This document shows positions 11,105-24,129 of a stretch of DNA of 64,000 bases, one piece after another. The notes beneath the pieces are model-generated. The model did not search any database. It had not been told where the DNA came from and saw only the letters and a program-made list of their open reading frames with translations. Numbering within the stretch: position 1 is the stretch's first letter; each line of letters begins with the position of its first letter. Where the stretch lies: NCBI GenBank assembly GCA_021613335.1, contig JAJTWR010000308.1, positions 2,251,001-2,315,000 on the forward strand. The letters are read 5' to 3'. The DNA comes from Whitmania pigra (taxonomy: Eukaryota > Annelida > Clitellata > Hirudinida > Haemopidae). The position numbers were made by a program, and so were the translations under genes.

Positions 11105-11795
11105 GCCTAACTTTGGAATTGGCGCTAAAAAGTTCATCTCATGTTGTATGAGTGTTTGCCTCTTCGAAAAAACGGATCTTAACCCAAATACAACCCCCCC
11201 CCCCCCCTCCAAAAAAAGTTGATAGTTAACATTTTTGCTGAAAACTAGTTGAAGGAAATAAATACTTAATGTTATTTATCAGTTGGTATTATTTAACAAC
11301 TCTGGCATTATTTACAAGCTGAAAACATCAATGAAATGAATAATCAACCTTGATTTCAATGTAACTTTTAAGTTAATTCACTTTTCAATACTTTAGATAT
11401 CATTTCAAATATAAATAAGTATTGCGTTAAATCACGGATGGCGTTAAACTGCAGGAATCAAAAAGATACTTCGTATGCTTTGTGGGAGGAGCCGCAATGG
11501 AAGGAGGGACTATATTTTGTGATACGCTGTCATTTTTATGTTATTCTAATTTATTTTTAACATTTAATTTTATTTTAATTTGTTTATGTTGCTTAATAAT
11601 ATCGATAATAGTTAACACGCTAAACATGTAGTAATGCTAATACCTTCCACAAATTTCTCAATATGATCCCATTGTTTAGGTTTCGCGCCTTATTATTGGA
11701 AACAATTGGAATCGTCGAAACGTTGCAAGAGGTTTGCATACTAAGTAATATCTTGATGGTAGTTTAAATCTTTTTTTGGATTCGAGTGATTTGAA
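11105..11795. other. Intergenic, C-tract repeat remnant
   Basis: Directly after the dispersed repeat there is a short segment with 'catctcatgttgtatgag' and a C14 tract at about 11196-11209, related to the piece at 6842-6925. The rest is AT-rich with no gene seen, and should include the promoter of the gene starting at 11796. Confidence 0.4.
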
Positions 11796-13305
11796 ATGGA
11801 CGCCGAAGTTTTAAGGAAAATTCAAACACTAAGAAACATACAGAACTGGTCCTATATTTATGGCAGTGAGTTTTAATTATAGATAATCGTTGATTTTGTT
11901 TGAATGCTTTGAACCTAGATTTATAGCATCGCTAAATAAATATTAACCGCAGATAAAGACTTTCCTGGGATCTTTAAGATAGAGGCCAAATTTGAAAGTG
12001 AGTTGCGAAATGGCTCTGTTAAAAAGGAAACCATACAACAGTTTGAGGAAAATTTCCAAAATGTTCTTGACGATAACGCTTTGGTAAATTTATTTCAGCA
12101 GTTACAAATTCGCATGTTTTTCTTGATTATTCAATTAACTTTAACAGGCCAGCTATAAATATGGAATGGAGTTGGTACATTGTAAAGTTTTGTACAATAA
12201 AGGGGATCAAGAATTATCCCTAAAGAAATTTCAGGGAATCGGTCTGGTTACATTGGAAAGCACTCCGAGGGATCTGATTTTGTATGGGGATATGCTTATT
12301 TACCAAGGCAAATTATTTACCCTTCGTTATTTTTTATTAGCAACTATTTATATGCATTTCTTTATTATTATTGTTATGTAATATTTTAAAATGAAACTTA
12401 TTTTCTTGCCTTCATAGCTTCTGTTATTACAGCTTCCTACTTACTGCAGAACATCATAGTATCTCTGCCACCCCATAAGTCAATGTGGAATTTCACCAAG
12501 GATATTATTAAACGCAACTACGATAAAGGAAATGCCTTGAGAATGTATGGCTACCAAATTTGTCATTCCATTGAGCAGAAACCATGTTATAAAGTTGAGG
12601 ATTCCAAAGAACTACAAGAGCTTGCCTGCTTCTTTCAGTAAGTTTGTTAGATGATTTCCGTTATCACTGCCTACTTCAACACAATTTTGATTTAATTGTT
12701 ATTTAGTCACAACGAAGTTCCAGTCAATTCTTCAGATGTAAGTGTCATCGTTAACCTTAATTTACTTTACTATTTAATGTGTTCATGCCAGGGACCTTAT
12801 TTTGTTTAAGGCTTCCATTCCAAGCATTGAAAAATTAAATAGAAAGCTGGACGATAACAGAAGATGGCGAGTAGCGTGCAATAATTTAGACCTGGAAGAT
12901 GGATCAAGGGAAATGAAAAGCAAGGTATTATCAATGATTTATTCTGTAATTTATTCTATTCAACAAGTCGTTTTGTGCTTTAAGATCTTGTGCGGCTACC
13001 CGATCAAGTTGGGGACGAATGTCATCGGTCGAAGTTGGAGGACAATAATCAGCCACATCAGGGGTCTGTTGGTGGAGGGAGACAACCAATCAGTAACAAC
13101 TCTTAATGGAAGCTTCATCGAAGTCACAGCTGATGTAAAACTTTGTTGATTTACAATTGTGCAGTTTTTGTTAAATAATTTGTGCATCAATTTTGAATGT
13201 CAGGATGTCCTTCATGAATCTCAGTTTCAACTCGTGCTTATGAAGATGTTGTTCCGAAAAGAAAATCCCGACATTGAACTCATCGCGGAACCAAATGCCG
13301 AATAA
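11796..13305 (+). CDS. Unrecognised eight-exon gene, about 325 residues
   Basis: Exons: 11796-11865, 11953-12083, 12148-12307, 12418-12637, 12707-12737, 12811-12924, 12985-13134, 13204-13305. All joins keep phase and give 978 nt with a stop. Exon 3 uses a GC donor (CAAG|GCAAAT); the other introns are GT-AG. The protein starts MDAEVLRKIQTLRNIQNWSY and is globular-looking, with no signal peptide or membrane helix. It has segments ELVHCKVLYNKGDQELSLKKF, IIVSLPPHKSMWNFTKDII and a C-terminal LVLMKMLFRKENPDIELIAEP. I do not recognise the family. The clean exon structure argues that it is a real gene. An alternative acceptor for exon 6 at 12791 would meet a stop, so 12811 was chosen. Confidence 0.72.
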
Positions 13306-14334
13306 TCTTTATTAAGTTTTCGTTTGATTTTATTTGCACATGAAGTTTAACTTCGCTAATACATATAATTCTCACTGGTCATTCTATCCAAATTTTTGCA
13401 CTAACTATGTTGATTGATTTTTACAAAAATGTTTATTTGTTGATTGAAAAATTTGTAAATAATTAGCAGTCATTGACTGATTAAAGATTACCTAATATTA
13501 TCTCCTTTTGCATAAAATAAATGTCAAGGATGAATAGCTATTTATATAATTCCATCGAGCTAGCGAGATGTTCTGTCATTTTCCTTGAGGAGTAGTGCCC
13601 TATTTTGAAGAAAAAGATCAAATAAACTGAGTTTATTTCGATTGTCCTTAACTATGTTCGCGCCGCAATAAAAAAAAATGAATTTATCAAAAATTTGTTT
13701 ATTAAAGTTCTTAAATGATTAAAACGGTCTCTCCCAACACCAAACGAATGCTCAAACCCATCGTAGAATCGAAGTTTAACTATTATTTTATCACAGAAGA
13801 AGGTCTATAATGTTGACTCATAGGGTAGCGCTCCTGCGAGCGACGATTAAGCCAATATTCGTTGTGTGTCATGCTTGCAGCTCGCGCCGCCACAAATCGT
13901 CCCTGGAATGCGGCGCTACACAAATGAATGAGCTCCCTGATGCTGAAGCATATGGCGCTTTGTAAATAAGATATTATTATTATTGCCGATCTATTTTATT
14001 TCAGTCTCATTTACTGTTGTGCATTATAAATGCAATTTGATGATAAATATCCAGATATTTAAAAGTAAGATTTAATTGCGTCTCAATAAAATATCTTGAT
14101 TACTGGTTGTTAATCCGATTATTTTATCGCTCAAATTCAGTTTAGGAATCGATATATACAAACGATAAGAATTTGTTCGAAATCAATCACTTATCAAATC
14201 ACTAAAGTCAATTTTTAAGTTTTAGTCAATCGACGATTCAAATATGGACCAGCTAAACTTTAGTGATTATAAAAATCTGTGACTAAAAAGCTTAATAAGA
14301 TCATCTGAAACATATTTTATGAGAAGCAGGCAAT
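13306..14334. other. Intergenic with a SINE-like tail
   Basis: No gene is seen. About 13812-13985 ends in 'ggcgctttgtaaataagata' followed by (TTA)n, the kind of 3' tail carried by many invertebrate SINEs. I could not see clear A and B boxes, so the class is tentative. Confidence 0.35.
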
Positions 14335-14847
14335 TCAGAGAGAATACTTTTTATCGTTAAATTCCTCCCACACGTCTTCATTGATGACGTTGTCAAAAGA
14401 ACAGCAATCAGTCCCGAACTCAAAGAATTCCTGCCATAATTCGAATGGATCAACTTCGAAAAACTTGGAGTGCTCGGCAGCCTTCCTGATTACCTCGAGG
14501 CCATCAACAAGGCACTCGTACTCGTTGAGCTCGATAATCATCCACTCCTCCGTTGGCGTTAGGAAAGGGAACTTCCTATGGTGCTCCAAGATCAGCTCCG
14601 GAGGTGCAGGAAATTTCAGTTGAGTGATGGTGGTGCTGGTGTGTTCTTCGAGTCGACGATCTTGTTCTCCACAAGGAAGTAAGCCATCCTCTGAAAGATG
14701 CGTTTTATTCGTGTAACCGTGCGCTGACGTCTGTGCAGAATTATTTTTCTTTGTTGCAAATTTGTCAGACAACCTTTCAAAAAACTTTTTCTTCTTTTCA
14801 ATTCGACAATGCTCGAAGTCTTTCACGTTTTCAGTATTTTGGTTCAT
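14335..14847 (-). CDS. Unknown single-exon protein, 170 residues
   Basis: The uninterrupted frame starts MNQNTENVKDFEH in a good AAAATGA context and ends DKKYSL. A basic N-terminal part (KKKKFFERLSDKF) is followed by a more ordered acidic half rich in E, F and W (PTEEWMIIELNEYE, DPFELWQEFFEFG, NEDVWEEFND). There is no signal peptide, membrane helix or domain I recognise. The composition looks like real coding sequence rather than a chance frame, and the frames on the opposite strand are shorter. It has no close gene neighbours. It could also be one exon of a larger gene. Confidence 0.55.
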   Translation of the reverse strand: MNQNTENVKDFEHCRIEKKKKFFERLSDKFATKKNNSAQTSAHGYTNKTHLSEDGLLPCGEQDRRLEEHTSTTITQLKFPAPPELILEHHRKFPFLTPTEEWMIIELNEYECLVDGLEVIRKAAEHSKFFEVDPFELWQEFFEFGTDCCSFDNVINEDVWEEFNDKKYSL

Positions 14848-14849
14848 TT

Positions 14850-17800
14850 TGTTTTAGAAGCGAGATCAGTAATAGAAATAATCCAACGATTAAATTGATA
14901 TTGAATCGATTATGATTTTCATTTTTTGCCGGAAATATCGAATACGTTACGAATCATTCACTCGAAGCATGCATCTCACTTGCTCCCGAGCTTAAGTGCC
15001 GATTTTCAATCCTTCAATTGCTGATAATGTTAGATTTGATGCACATTTGTGCGCATCAAGATTTGAATCATCTTTTCATCTCCCGCCTAATTCTATAAAA
15101 TCAGAAAACTGAAAAATATCTACTCGCTAACGGTTCGACAGGTTGCATCCTATAAAATCTAAATTTTTGTTTGTATTGTTAAAAGCTCCAAAAGAGCATC
15201 CTGAATTATCCGAATAGATTGGAAGGCTCATTAAAAGACGGTTCAAAGCCATTTTAAAAAAGTGCACTCTCAGAGAGATGTTGAAATCAAATTATTCTTG
15301 AGACTCTTTATTTTTTTGCAATTTATTGCCACTTGAGATGCCAGAGAAAAGCTTAATGCTCGATATTCAGATGATTTCATATCAAATTTAGTGATAAACA
15401 CTTGTAAAATAATGAACGAATGAATGATGCTTTGTAAAACAGATAAAATTAAGTTTATTACCCATTAATTAATGCAATCGAAAATTTTCTTCCCATTTTT
15501 AATTTTATCAGGAGAATTGATTAGAACTCTTGAGATAAACAACGCTAGCCTCGCGGGATGTTATTCTGTCAACATGATCTCTCATCATGTTATGGAATTG
15601 GACACTTATGAATCACATTTGAGTCTCTCCGTTGCACAAGTTAATCCAACTTCTATTCCTACGAGAATATGCTTCCTATCAATTTCATTCATTCATCCAT
15701 TATTACCATTTAAAAGATAAATAAATTTTAATTTGGATTTACGTTTTAATACATCCAAACACTATACTTAAACCATCTTCATTTTAATCAGCTTGAAATA
15801 CTGGGCCTTTTATCTTTCAAAGCTTGAAATTTTGACAAATTTTAGGCAGCTCCAGCTTCTTATTAAGAATGTTATTCTGCCAATAACCTAGCCGGCAGAA
15901 ATCTTAGCTTTATTTCAGACAAAATGTAAACAAATCGTTTATAAAATACATTTTATATTTGACCCTTTTTCCACATTTACGATAAAAAATGACGTCAATC
16001 TGTGGGCGCCATAAGATGTCGTGCTCGTTCATTTCATACTACCTGCAGCTTTGAACACCTTGGGTTACAACATCCTTTCAAGACGACTAGAAACATGCAA
16101 GTACACATATGTTATTAGATTTTGTGGGTGCCGTCTAACATGGTCGAACGTAGTTGATCATTCTTTGTCCTTTGACTCCGTTGAATTGTCGTCGCCGTCA
16201 CCTGCCTTTATGTTATGTTAGTGCCGCAGGAAAAACTTCTGGACATGCTTCTAATCACGAGGCTGGCTGAACTTGAGAAAGTCGTTCGAGTACATGGGCT
16301 CCAATACCATAAATTCCATATGTATGATGACGATGATAAGCAGGTCTACGGTCACTAGCAGCCAGATCAAACTGAAGCTCTTGATGATTTCAAATTGCGT
16401 TCAATTGGATGTTCAGCAGTTGTCTACAATCGAATGTCAGCAAAACTGAGGTCTTGGCCGACGTTTTTCCAAACCAGTTTCCTATCCAGCCTGTCAATTC
16501 GTGCTGGATGGATTCTGACTGTTCTAAGATATCTCATAGTCATAAATAATTGTTCAAATACATATCAACCACGGGCGGATCTAGAACACGCTTTGTCGGG
16601 GGCAGACACCGGAACCAGTGGGCTGATTTAGGAGAGGGGCTGCTAAAATTTTTGTCGAAAGTTGCAAATTATTGAAATAATTTTTAAGAAACTACATCAA
16701 ATTAAAATGCATTTTTTAAATTTAAATTTAAATTTTGTTATTAATTTTTATTGTATAATAGATTTACTTAATTTTTTCTTATATTTCCAAACGACAGGGA
16801 GGGCCATGACCATGACCCACCTTCCTTCCCTCCTCCCTAAATCACCCCTAGATATCAACAAAAGTACTAGATCCTGCTATGCAACTCATTGCATTCTCAA
16901 TAGATGCCCGGAGGTTTGTCAAACCTTTTTGATTCTATCACTAATTGACTACGGCAGCTCAACAATGTCTGGTTTACCTTTACCCTCAGTATTGAAGTGG
17001 TTTTACATTTTGTTTGAATATATAATCAAATTCGGATTTATTATCATTAATAAATTATGTTATTACATCCTGATTGCTTCCGAACATTGTTGGATCTTCA
17101 AGGCCTGGAAACCACTAACTGTCTTCGTGTCGCTTTTAAGGAAAAGGTGTGACAAATAGGGGTCCCTCTTCAGATAAGTAAAAAATAACCTTCAGCAATT
17201 ATTGATTTTTATATAATCTGAGTAGAAGCGCAGCTAGGGCTTTTGGTCCCCGGGGAGAAACTGATAATTTGGCGTTCCACCATTGGGTGTCTAGACCTGT
17301 GCGACAATCTGTAAAAAAAAAACTAAATTAAGTTAATATTAATTTATTGTGGTTTGAAGAGTCAAACTATTATACAGACGTATGCTAAACCATTTTCAAT
17401 AAATAGTTATTTTGAGGTAAAATTACCAAACCTTAAAGACGTCTCAAGTTCCTCTGGCTGTTCAATATTTTATATCTTAATTTTACATCCATATGTAGAG
17501 ACTGATGTTTATGGCCATTTTACGTTTTATATTGAATTTTAGATATCATATTTATCTTTAAGATGGAAATAACATTATCAAAAGATTTATAATGACAGTT
17601 TGACCGATATAGGAATCGTTGTTGAAATATTCGGACTCCATGGCCGAGAAGTAATTTTAGGAAACGTGAGCGAATTTATGCAGAGTACTTCTTATCTATC
17701 ATTGTACTAATAAAGATTGTTTTTCATTTTATTTCTAAATAAAAATTATGCGGATAAGAAAAGCAGTAACAACTATTTCTATGAAAACTTGAACGCAGTT

Positions 17801-20413
17801 CTGTAATAACCGTTGCCACTTTCTGGCATTTTGCTAACAGCTTATTAAACTGCTATCAGATGTTGTTATTTTTTAATTAAAAATTATTTTGCATAAATCA
17901 CATTACAAAGTTGATAAAGTTGAATTCTTTTTAAAACAAGTAATTCTAGAATCGCCCAACTCTTGAGAATGTGATTGATTATTTTGTGTTTGAGGATGTA
18001 ACTTTTGCGGCTATTGCGATCGAATTAGAGTTTATTTAGAAATTTGAGAAGGTGAGGAGATTCGTTATGTAAATTTTGAAGATTTATTGAAAATTTACTT
18101 ATTTCTCCTTTGTCGGTCCCCATTGATGAAAAAAATAAATTTGTCGACTTGAAGGATAAAAAGATGACCAAAAATATATCATACGGTTGACGATTAACCT
18201 GCTGCTATCAATAGGCAACGTTACTTTACTCGAGTTTCAAAGATTGCACGGGTTCTTATCTATTCATAACTAAGACGTTTGTTAACAACGTTTGAAAATA
18301 AAAATAAGTCAAAATACGACAAAACATTTGTCAATGAATTTCTGAAATGCAAATTCTGAGCATTATCCACAATTGTTTAGGATTCTTGCTTAGGATGATA
18401 AATGTTTTGTTGGAATTACTTCAAGTGACTGCACTTTAGATAAATTATGGTAAATAATTAATGGCACTTGGAAAACTTTCTTGCAATAGCTTAAGTAATG
18501 TATGTTTTACCTTGATAGATTTCAAGGGAAACAAGAAATTACTGGTCAGATGACTCTTTCCATTCCTATTTTTAGTATTTATAAACAAGAAATTGTTGCT
18601 TATCCTTGAGAGTCCAAATCATCTTAGTTATGCAATGAACTTCAATCAAATAAATAAATAAATAGGAGCTTAACCTTGAAAGCCTAGAAAAGTTATTTTT
18701 TTCCTAGTGATCTTGATTAGGCGGGCTAATTAACTGTCAATCATTAAATCATAATGAATTAAAGCAGATGGGTTGAGATTGTAATTGTAAGTGTAGACAT
18801 TTATGTAGTGCTCCTTCTCGAGGGCACTTGTGGCAGCACAAGCTGGATTTCAAACATGACCGCTGCAGTTGCCGCCACAAGCAGGAATACAACTCATTCA
18901 ACTTGCCCTGATTAGATAGATGAAAGTACATGGATGATTTTTCATCGGTGAATTGCTTGGACTTGTTCTTTCTTAATAATCCTGCTGCCTTCGATAACCT
19001 CATCAAGAGTGAGGAAGCGAGAAACCTTAAGAATGGAAGCAAACGTCCGTTCAAAGAGGAAAATGACTTTCTTGGATGAAAGTCTATCATCTATCGCAGA
19101 TTCTAGTTCACTTGAAGCTAGAGTGACTCATGCAAGGCAATGGATGCAAAATTTGAGCACAATGTAGTGGGAAAATTGGATAATATATCTTGCTATATGA
19201 TGTGATATGACTTACAATAAGATATTAAGACATAAACACATATTTTTGAACATTATTATTAAGATGCAGCATATCTGAACAGAATAACTTTCATTAAATA
19301 AATAGAAGCTGTAAAAATCTCTTCAAAAAATATTCATCTGTGAATTTTTAAATTTTCGATTTTTTATGTGAGTGATATCTGAAAACATTGCAAAAAGATG
19401 TTGAGATGATCAGAAAAATGATTAAAAATTTGCCAAATGGTGCGACTGCTGTGGTGTCTCAGGCATAGTTTCACAGCTTGTTCAAAGTTTAAATAATTTT
19501 TCAGCTCAGTTTGTTCAACTTCTGCATTGTTTTTGTTGTGTTTGTTGTTCAAGTGAAAGTGGAAAACAGTTAGGCTTTATATTAACATAAACACATTGCC
19601 ATTTCTTGGAATACAATTTTTTTTACTTCTTTTCTGGGTTTACGATGATTCAGAAATCTGAGGAATTATTTCTGCTGCACCAAATAATCATCATAACCTT
19701 GTTTGGTTAACCTTATGATGTTAATTTTGGGCTTCAAGGAATTGTAACAGTTCTTTTACTTTTGATCTAGTTTAAAATATTTTTCAATTATTTGCAGCTC
19801 TTTTGTAACTCCTTAATAAGTAGCTAAGATATGCAATGATTGCCAAAGTTTTAGATTTATTTATTATTAGAAGAACATCTTTACTTAACTTTACCTTTAC
19901 TCACCTACGGTTGAATTCACCACAACAGAATTCTTTCAACCATTTGAGACTAACATTCCTTTAGGCAAATTGTCAGCTTTGAAAAATTATGACAATAGTG
20001 AAATACATGGAAAAAAGAAATGAGCTTTTTCAGAGAAGTTGATGCCTTTGTATGATTATTTAAGTCTTGCGTTCGATAAATTGTGAGCGTCCGGTTGGCA
20101 TTAAATTATGAACATGTCGATGATATTATCTATTATGAATAAGCACAAATAAGCATTATCTAAAGCACAACAAAATTTGTTTGAGTTTTTTTTAGATGCT
20201 CTTGATATGAGATTAGAACTTTTAAGAAAATTTTTTTCACATTCTCGTTCAACTTTTCAATAAATTTAATTTTACAAGCACTTTAATAATCTTCAAAATC
20301 TTAATTTACTGGAGTCCAAGAACTCCTTCGTGTTTTTTTTTGCAGTGAATTAAATTTGAATATTCAATGGAAAAATAAGTTTATTATTTTGTGACAGAAG
20401 TTTAAAACTCTAC
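14850..20413. other. Long intergenic region with decayed repeats
   Basis: I see no complete gene in this 5.5 kb. About 16565-16650 contains 'cacgggcggatctagaacac', resembling an old DNA-transposon end. About 18605-18663 is a copy of a short retroposon tail (agtccaaatcatcttag ... caaataaataaata) also seen near 10230. About 19010-19170 holds a short plus-strand open piece (KRKMTFLDESLSSIADSSSLEARVTHARQW, then a stop) that could be the last exon of an unseen gene; I rate that low. The rest is AT-rich, unremarkable sequence. Confidence 0.35.
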
Positions 20414-23400
20414 ATGGTTTGTATCAACAGGCAATTACAGTTCATCATGGTTGATGTTATGACAGAATATATATGCCCTGTGGCAAAGCCCACGAGTTGC
20501 TACTGGAAAAAAATATGGAAGGGCTTGAATGTGATGAGAAAAAATTGGCAGTTCTGCGATGTTATTTTGACGTCGAGCGATAACAGACACTTCATGGCTC
20601 ACAGAGCGATGCTGGTTGCCAGTAGCACAACATTCATGAATTATTTCTCGAGTGTCGACATAAAAAATAGGATCGACTCCAACTCGAAACCAAACCTTTA
20701 CTTTCCAGAAGTTCCTTCGGACGTTCTGCAGGTCGTGCTGGATTTTATTTATGGAATCACTCCCACCTCACCCTTAGAGCTGCTGAAATTATGTGCAGGA
20801 TCAAAATATTTTGGCATAGACGAGGCCTACGACTACAGCATGAAGTATTTCTCTAGCAACAAATATTTTTTAAAGGATAATGACCCTAAAAACCCAAGTT
20901 TCTCATCAATAAACATTCAAGCTCCAGTTGAGCATCAGTTGAAGGATCTGGCAATGGCCATCAATGCTCCTGCAATTGATGTTTCCCAAGTTCAAGCTGT
21001 AATTCCTGAATGTGCATCTCTGAAAAATTCTTACAACTTACAACAAAGAGTTCTTTCTCAAGATTTCTCAGTGAGCAGTGATGGCAGAATGAGTGGAATG
21101 GCTGAACTTTCCCTCACTGATCTAGCCTTGGGGAATGAATGTCCACATTTAAAGAAACTGGTAGATGGAGCATCAAGTAATGGATTGAGTTTTGATATGG
21201 ATTTATCGGAAAGATTGGATTTGAAAGAGGAAAAGGGTTTGAATGAAATAGACAGCATCGCCACCAGTAAAAATAATGTTGTTGTCACCGAACTGTCCAA
21301 TTATCTTGATCGTGAAACTAGTGGTGTTGCTCAACAGAAACAGAATTGTTCTGCTCTAAAAGTGAATTTAACTCGTTTGGAAGCTTCGTCCGATCCCAGT
21401 CACGGAGGATTGATTGCGAACGAGGAAGTGGGTAACAACCTTTTTGCTCTTCCGTTGGAGAGCCCCATCACGAACAATTTGGGTGAAAACATTATTGACG
21501 ATGTACGCACTAACGACCCTATGAATTCGAGTTACTCTGACATCCTCAGTGAAGACCTCATGAACCATTCTAGCATCGGGGGAGATATCGCGGAGACCTC
21601 GTTCGATTCGTTTACTGATGAATCTGAGCCTTATTCCCACGTGCTGTTTGAGGGCTTCAATGCCATTTCAGGCGACCTTCAGGATGTATACCGACATTCT
21701 ACTTGTGACCTTCCAGCCATCCTAACTGACCAGACTAAAAGCTCTAACATGAGGTTAGGTTTGGGATTATGCTCACAAAAATTACTTTATTCAGTTGTTT
21801 GCTTTTGTTCTAAATTTACATTCTTATGCAAGGCAAGACCTGGAGAAGATTGAAATGAACAACAACAACAACGGAAGGACGTTGAAGTTTATGTGTTCCG
21901 ATTGCGGGGAGGCGTTCGGAACGAGCTACAAACTCCAGACTCATCAACTCAAGCAGCACAACAAAGGAAAGTTATTCTCTTGCAGGAATTGTCCTTTCAA
22001 GAGCCCAAGGAAGAAAGATTTACAAGGTACTTGATTATTAAAATTTGAGTAATATTTCGGTATATTTCTATCTGGTATGTTTGTGGATATGTGATATGTG
22101 GTTAGTAAATAGTTATCATTTTTAAGTTAGAGAGTATGGCAATAAGACTGGCAATACATTCTTTATCATCCTTGTTAGTACGATCTTTTTAATTTAACTT
22201 TGGAAGACATTTTAAATGGTTGGGGTGGGGTTAAATGCATTTGTTGGCTTACAAATTTCTGATTTCAGGGGAGTATTCTTTTTGTTGTTTTGAGTTGTTG
22301 CTGAGTTTCTGTTGGTTTTGTAGTAGCATGTATTTAGTTGAATGGGTTGTCAGAATACAATTGTTTTAGTTTAGTTATTACAAAACCCAATGATAGCAAT
22401 AACTGGAAGGGCCACACTTACACATGGAAAAGTGCTCTTAATGCCTTTCTCATTCTCAAGTAGACTTATTATTTTAGTACTTCAGACTATTTCCTTAGTT
22501 TTTAAGACACCCTCTCTAGTTTATGTTAAGTGCCAGGTTGCATTTCTAAATGATGAAGCAACCAATCCTAGTCCTCAAAATGTAGGCAGCAAAGAGGGAT
22601 GTAAGGCTAATCAATTCAATTTTTAACAGCCCACTGTTTATCCCAACATGGAGAGAAGCCACCAGGTGTAAAGATTTATACCTGCTCATCATGCCAGTAC
22701 AAATGCATAGATAAGAACAGATTTGAAGAGCATGAAGCTATCCACCAAGGTGGTAATAATTTGGAGATTAATTAAGTGTTGCAACTTGCTTTGAATGCTT
22801 TGGATTATATGGTTGTTACATAAGAATTATATATTTCATGAATTACTTGCCTAAGTATAAAATGAGTATAAAGTTATCATGTATTTATGATTGAATTTTA
22901 TGGGATTGCATCTATCCATTGTAACCCAACTGATGAGAAACAAAATTCTTCATAGGAATCCTGAAGTTCAGCTGTCCATTGTGTAATAAAGCTTACACAA
23001 CACGGAGAGGAATGAAGACTCACCTGAAATATCACAATGAAAGTAGGCCATTTAAATGCACCCTCTGCCCCTCTGATTTCAAGGTCAAGTCAAAGCTTAC
23101 AGATCACATGAAACTCATTCACCTTCAGAAGGTTTGCTGCATTGAATCCTTTGAATGACCCCAGTTGGAATATTTATTGCAGTAACCTCATCATTCATTA
23201 TTATTATTATTATTATTGCTCTTTTTTTCGTTCTAAGGGAGTGAAGCCTTACAAGTGTGGCTATTGTAATCATTTCACAGCCCTCAGAGGCAATTGCAAC
23301 CAACACATAAAGAAAAACCATCCCGGCCAGCCAGTTGTCGTCATAGATACCATGTCTTCAAGTAGAAAGCAAGTCAAGAATTATGACTACGCTAATCTGC

Positions 23401-23468
23401 AGGGCTCTGATATTGATGAGTTTCATGAAATCTGTTCCACTCAATTTATTAAGAAGACTTTAGAATGA
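20414..23468 (+). CDS. BTB domain protein with six C2H2 zinc fingers
   Basis: A likely nuclear DNA-binding regulator of the BTB-ZF type. Exons: 20414-21753, 21833-22026, 22630-22749, 22956-23131, 23238-23468, all in phase, 686 residues. The BTB/POZ fold covers about residues 40-140 (FCDVILTSSDNRHFMAHRAML ... VVLDFIYG ... KYF), which mediates dimerisation and corepressor binding in this family. A long serine- and acid-rich linker follows. Six fingers come after residue 450: CSDCGEAF..., CRNCPFKS..., CSSCQYKC..., CPLCNKAY..., CTLCPSDF..., CGYCNHFT..., each with a closing H-x3/4-H. Fingers 2 and 3 straddle introns. The start could instead be the Met at 20447. The target genes are unknown, and no specific orthologue is recognised. 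Confidence 0.88.
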
Positions 23469-24129
23469 CCAACCGAGTGAAAATTTCCGATTGACGAAGC
23501 CATTAACAAGGAATAATTAATCGTCTGCATTAACAAAGAATGAATCATACTTTTGCATGTTGTGACAATTACTCACTTTTACTTTCCTCATTCAGTATAT
23601 CCAAGTATATCCAATTGAACTTTAAATAATCAATTTTAGCAATCCCAGTATTAAACATTCTTGGTGTATGAAGTGCTCGAGTTACAAAGTTTTTGCTAAA
23701 ACTTGTGCAGAGGACAGAATTCTTGTTAAATGATGGAAATTTGATTTGTGGTGCTCGGACAAGAACTAATTGCCTCTTTGTTACTGGGCCTTATTTCATT
23801 TGTTTCACAGTAATAACTTCCTAAGCATTAGGTAAGAATATCAACTGTTGTTATGTTTTCTGCTACACATCTAAACGGTAGAGAGCACTGACTTCTAGTC
23901 ATGTTCTTCGAAGGAAATCACAAGAATTTAGGAAATGTATTTAATGCGATTATCGTGTTGGAAATATTCTTATGTTTGCCACACCAGAATGCAACTCATG
24001 AATTGACAAATAATTATTGACTAATTTGAGAATTACGGAGGTTGATTTAAATTGTTTGTAATTAGCAAATTGGTGAATTGCTGACTAAACAAACATTCAG
24101 AAGCAACGACAGTAGCTTTAGGACAGATT
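23469..24129. other. Convergent intergenic gap
   Basis: This gap lies between the stop of the BTB-ZF gene (plus) and the stop of the RB1CC1 gene (minus). It should hold both 3' untranslated regions. I see no other feature. Confidence 0.5.

Noticed and set aside
12166..12381. A stand-alone 71-residue plus-strand frame ending in a hydrophobic stretch
   Set aside because: It is exon 3 of the eight-exon gene read through into an intron; the hydrophobic tail is intronic.
18749..19090. 113-residue minus-strand frame
   Set aside because: The composition is not protein-like, and the opposite strand has a better candidate exon piece.
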